A DNA stretch of 6,905 bases from Planctomycetota bacterium (GTDB taxonomy: Bacteria > Planctomycetota > UBA1135). A program made the translations under genes and the position numbers. Location: NCBI GenBank assembly GCA_029243845.1, contig JAQWRF010000384.1:1-6905 (forward strand), given 5' to 3'. The notes beneath the pieces were generated by a model. The model was not told the DNA's origin. It did no database searches and saw nothing but the letters and a program-made list of their open reading frames with translations. Numbering within the stretch: the first letter of the stretch is position 1; each line of letters begins with the position of its first letter. Positions 6,503 to 6,905 of the stretch are shown here, piece by piece.

Positions 6503-6526
6503 TAAACGCTTTTAAACTAATTCCAA
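6499..6526 (-). promoter_or_regulatory. Candidate gyrA promoter overlapping the end of dapF
   Basis: On the minus strand TTGGAA (6526-6521) and TATTTT (6504-6499) are separated by 16 bases; each matches four of six positions of the sigma-70 consensus. Transcription would begin near 6491, giving a leader of about 50 bases that contains the GCCATA repeats and the hairpin. The -35 candidate lies within the last codons of dapF. It is a weak match and read-through from dapF is equally possible. Confidence 0.25.
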
Positions 6527-6905
6527 GTCGATATTTCCGGTTAATCTAGCCGCCCCACGCAGGCTGATTTTGCCATTCTCTAGCTTGCTCAGAAACAGGC
6601 TTCCACCCCATGTTTTCACGGTTATTTCGCCCTCAAATCCGGCATTCCAGGCGTCAGCTGCTAGCGCCACTGCGCCGGTTCCGCAGGCCAATGTTTCGCC
6701 AACTCCGCGCTCAAAAATTCTCGCCGATATTTCGCCATTTTCATAAGGAAATTTGGCAAACTCAACATTGACCGATTGCGGAAAGTTCTCGCTGTCAGAT
6801 TGCAGTTTTTCAGCGAACTCTTGTTCGTAACCTGAATAGTTTTTTACGATAGCGTGTGGGTTAGAAAAATTAACCGTTACCACTTCGACGCCATCTATAG
6901 TTATA
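6512..6905 (-). CDS. dapF: Diaminopimelate epimerase DapF, 5' part cut off by window edge
   Basis: DapF interconverts LL- and meso-diaminopimelate in lysine and peptidoglycan precursor synthesis in the cytoplasm, using two cysteines as acid and base. The window holds the C-terminal 130 residues of a protein usually near 270-280; the frame is open to the right edge, so the true start is outside and the GTG at 6883 is internal. Seen (fragment numbering): FSNPHAIV (13-20), equivalent to the family's GNPH motif; FPQSVNV (41-47); and ERGVGETLACGTGA (65-78) with the second catalytic cysteine at residue 74 (codon 6685-6683) in the ETxACGTGA signature. The C-terminus ends in a GGSLFL strand and a short tail typical of the family. 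The first catalytic cysteine would lie in the missing half. It is followed by 69 bases and then gyrA on the same strand, so some read-through is possible. Linkage of dapF to gyrA is not a conserved arrangement known to me. Confidence 0.92.
   Translation of the reverse strand, partial: ITIDGVEVVTVNFSNPHAIVKNYSGYEQEFAEKLQSDSENFPQSVNVEFAKFPYENGEISARIFERGVGETLACGTGAVALAADAWNAGFEGEITVKTWGGSLFLSKLENGKISLRGAARLTGNIDLELV

Noticed and set aside
6512..6883. Treating dapF as a complete 123-residue gene starting at the GTG at 6883.
   Set aside because: The frame continues upstream to the window edge with family-like sequence (ITIDGVE before the GTG). The N-terminal half with the first catalytic cysteine is required, so the gene is partial and not truncated.

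Overview
This window looks like ordinary chromosomal housekeeping DNA from a Gram-negative bacterium with DAP-type peptidoglycan. That view rests on a lipid II flippase (murJ) and diaminopimelate epimerase (dapF), together with gyrA and a GatB/YqeY protein. The quinolone-determining segment of GyrA reads HPHGESVIYP, and MurJ is rather divergent from E. coli. Together they make me lean towards the Planctomycetota/Verrucomicrobiota/Lentisphaerota group over a typical proteobacterium. This is recalled family pattern only, with no search behind it. No tRNA, rRNA, CRISPR array, insertion sequence, integrase or prophage gene was seen, and no gap longer than 300 bases lacks a gene.

Layout. Bases 1-1324 (minus strand) hold the first 441 codons of murJ; its 3' end lies beyond the left edge. 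A 39-base divergent intergenic region (1325-1363) carries a perfect 14-base palindrome that contains a consensus TATAAT on each strand. Reading right from it are a two-CBS-domain protein (1364-1825) and an ArsB/NhaD-type membrane permease (1826-3235). These two genes lie in the same reading frame with only a single TAG between them. Reading left from the right edge is a compact minus-strand series: the 3' half of dapF (6512 to the edge), gyrA (3962-6442), a yqeY-like gene (3481-3957) and an unrecognised 90-residue single-pass membrane protein (3204-3476). Gaps between the last three are 4 bases each, so gyrA-yqeY-small gene is very probably one transcript. The last gene converges on the permease gene and overlaps its 3' end by 32 bases.

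How the genes may work together. The CBS protein is likely a nucleotide-sensing partner of the permease, inferred from the zero-spacing, same-frame arrangement. gyrA and yqeY combine DNA topology with a presumed amidotransferase-like function, with no obvious pathway link. murJ and dapF are both cell-wall genes but lie at opposite ends of the window on separate transcripts.

I saw no clear undescribed multi-gene system. The items most worth a second look are the in-frame TAG junction between the CBS and permease genes, the mirrored TATAAT promoter with a possibly leaderless murJ, the repeat-rich gyrA leader, the unusual GyrA quinolone-region residues, and the small membrane protein at the end of the gyrA transcript.
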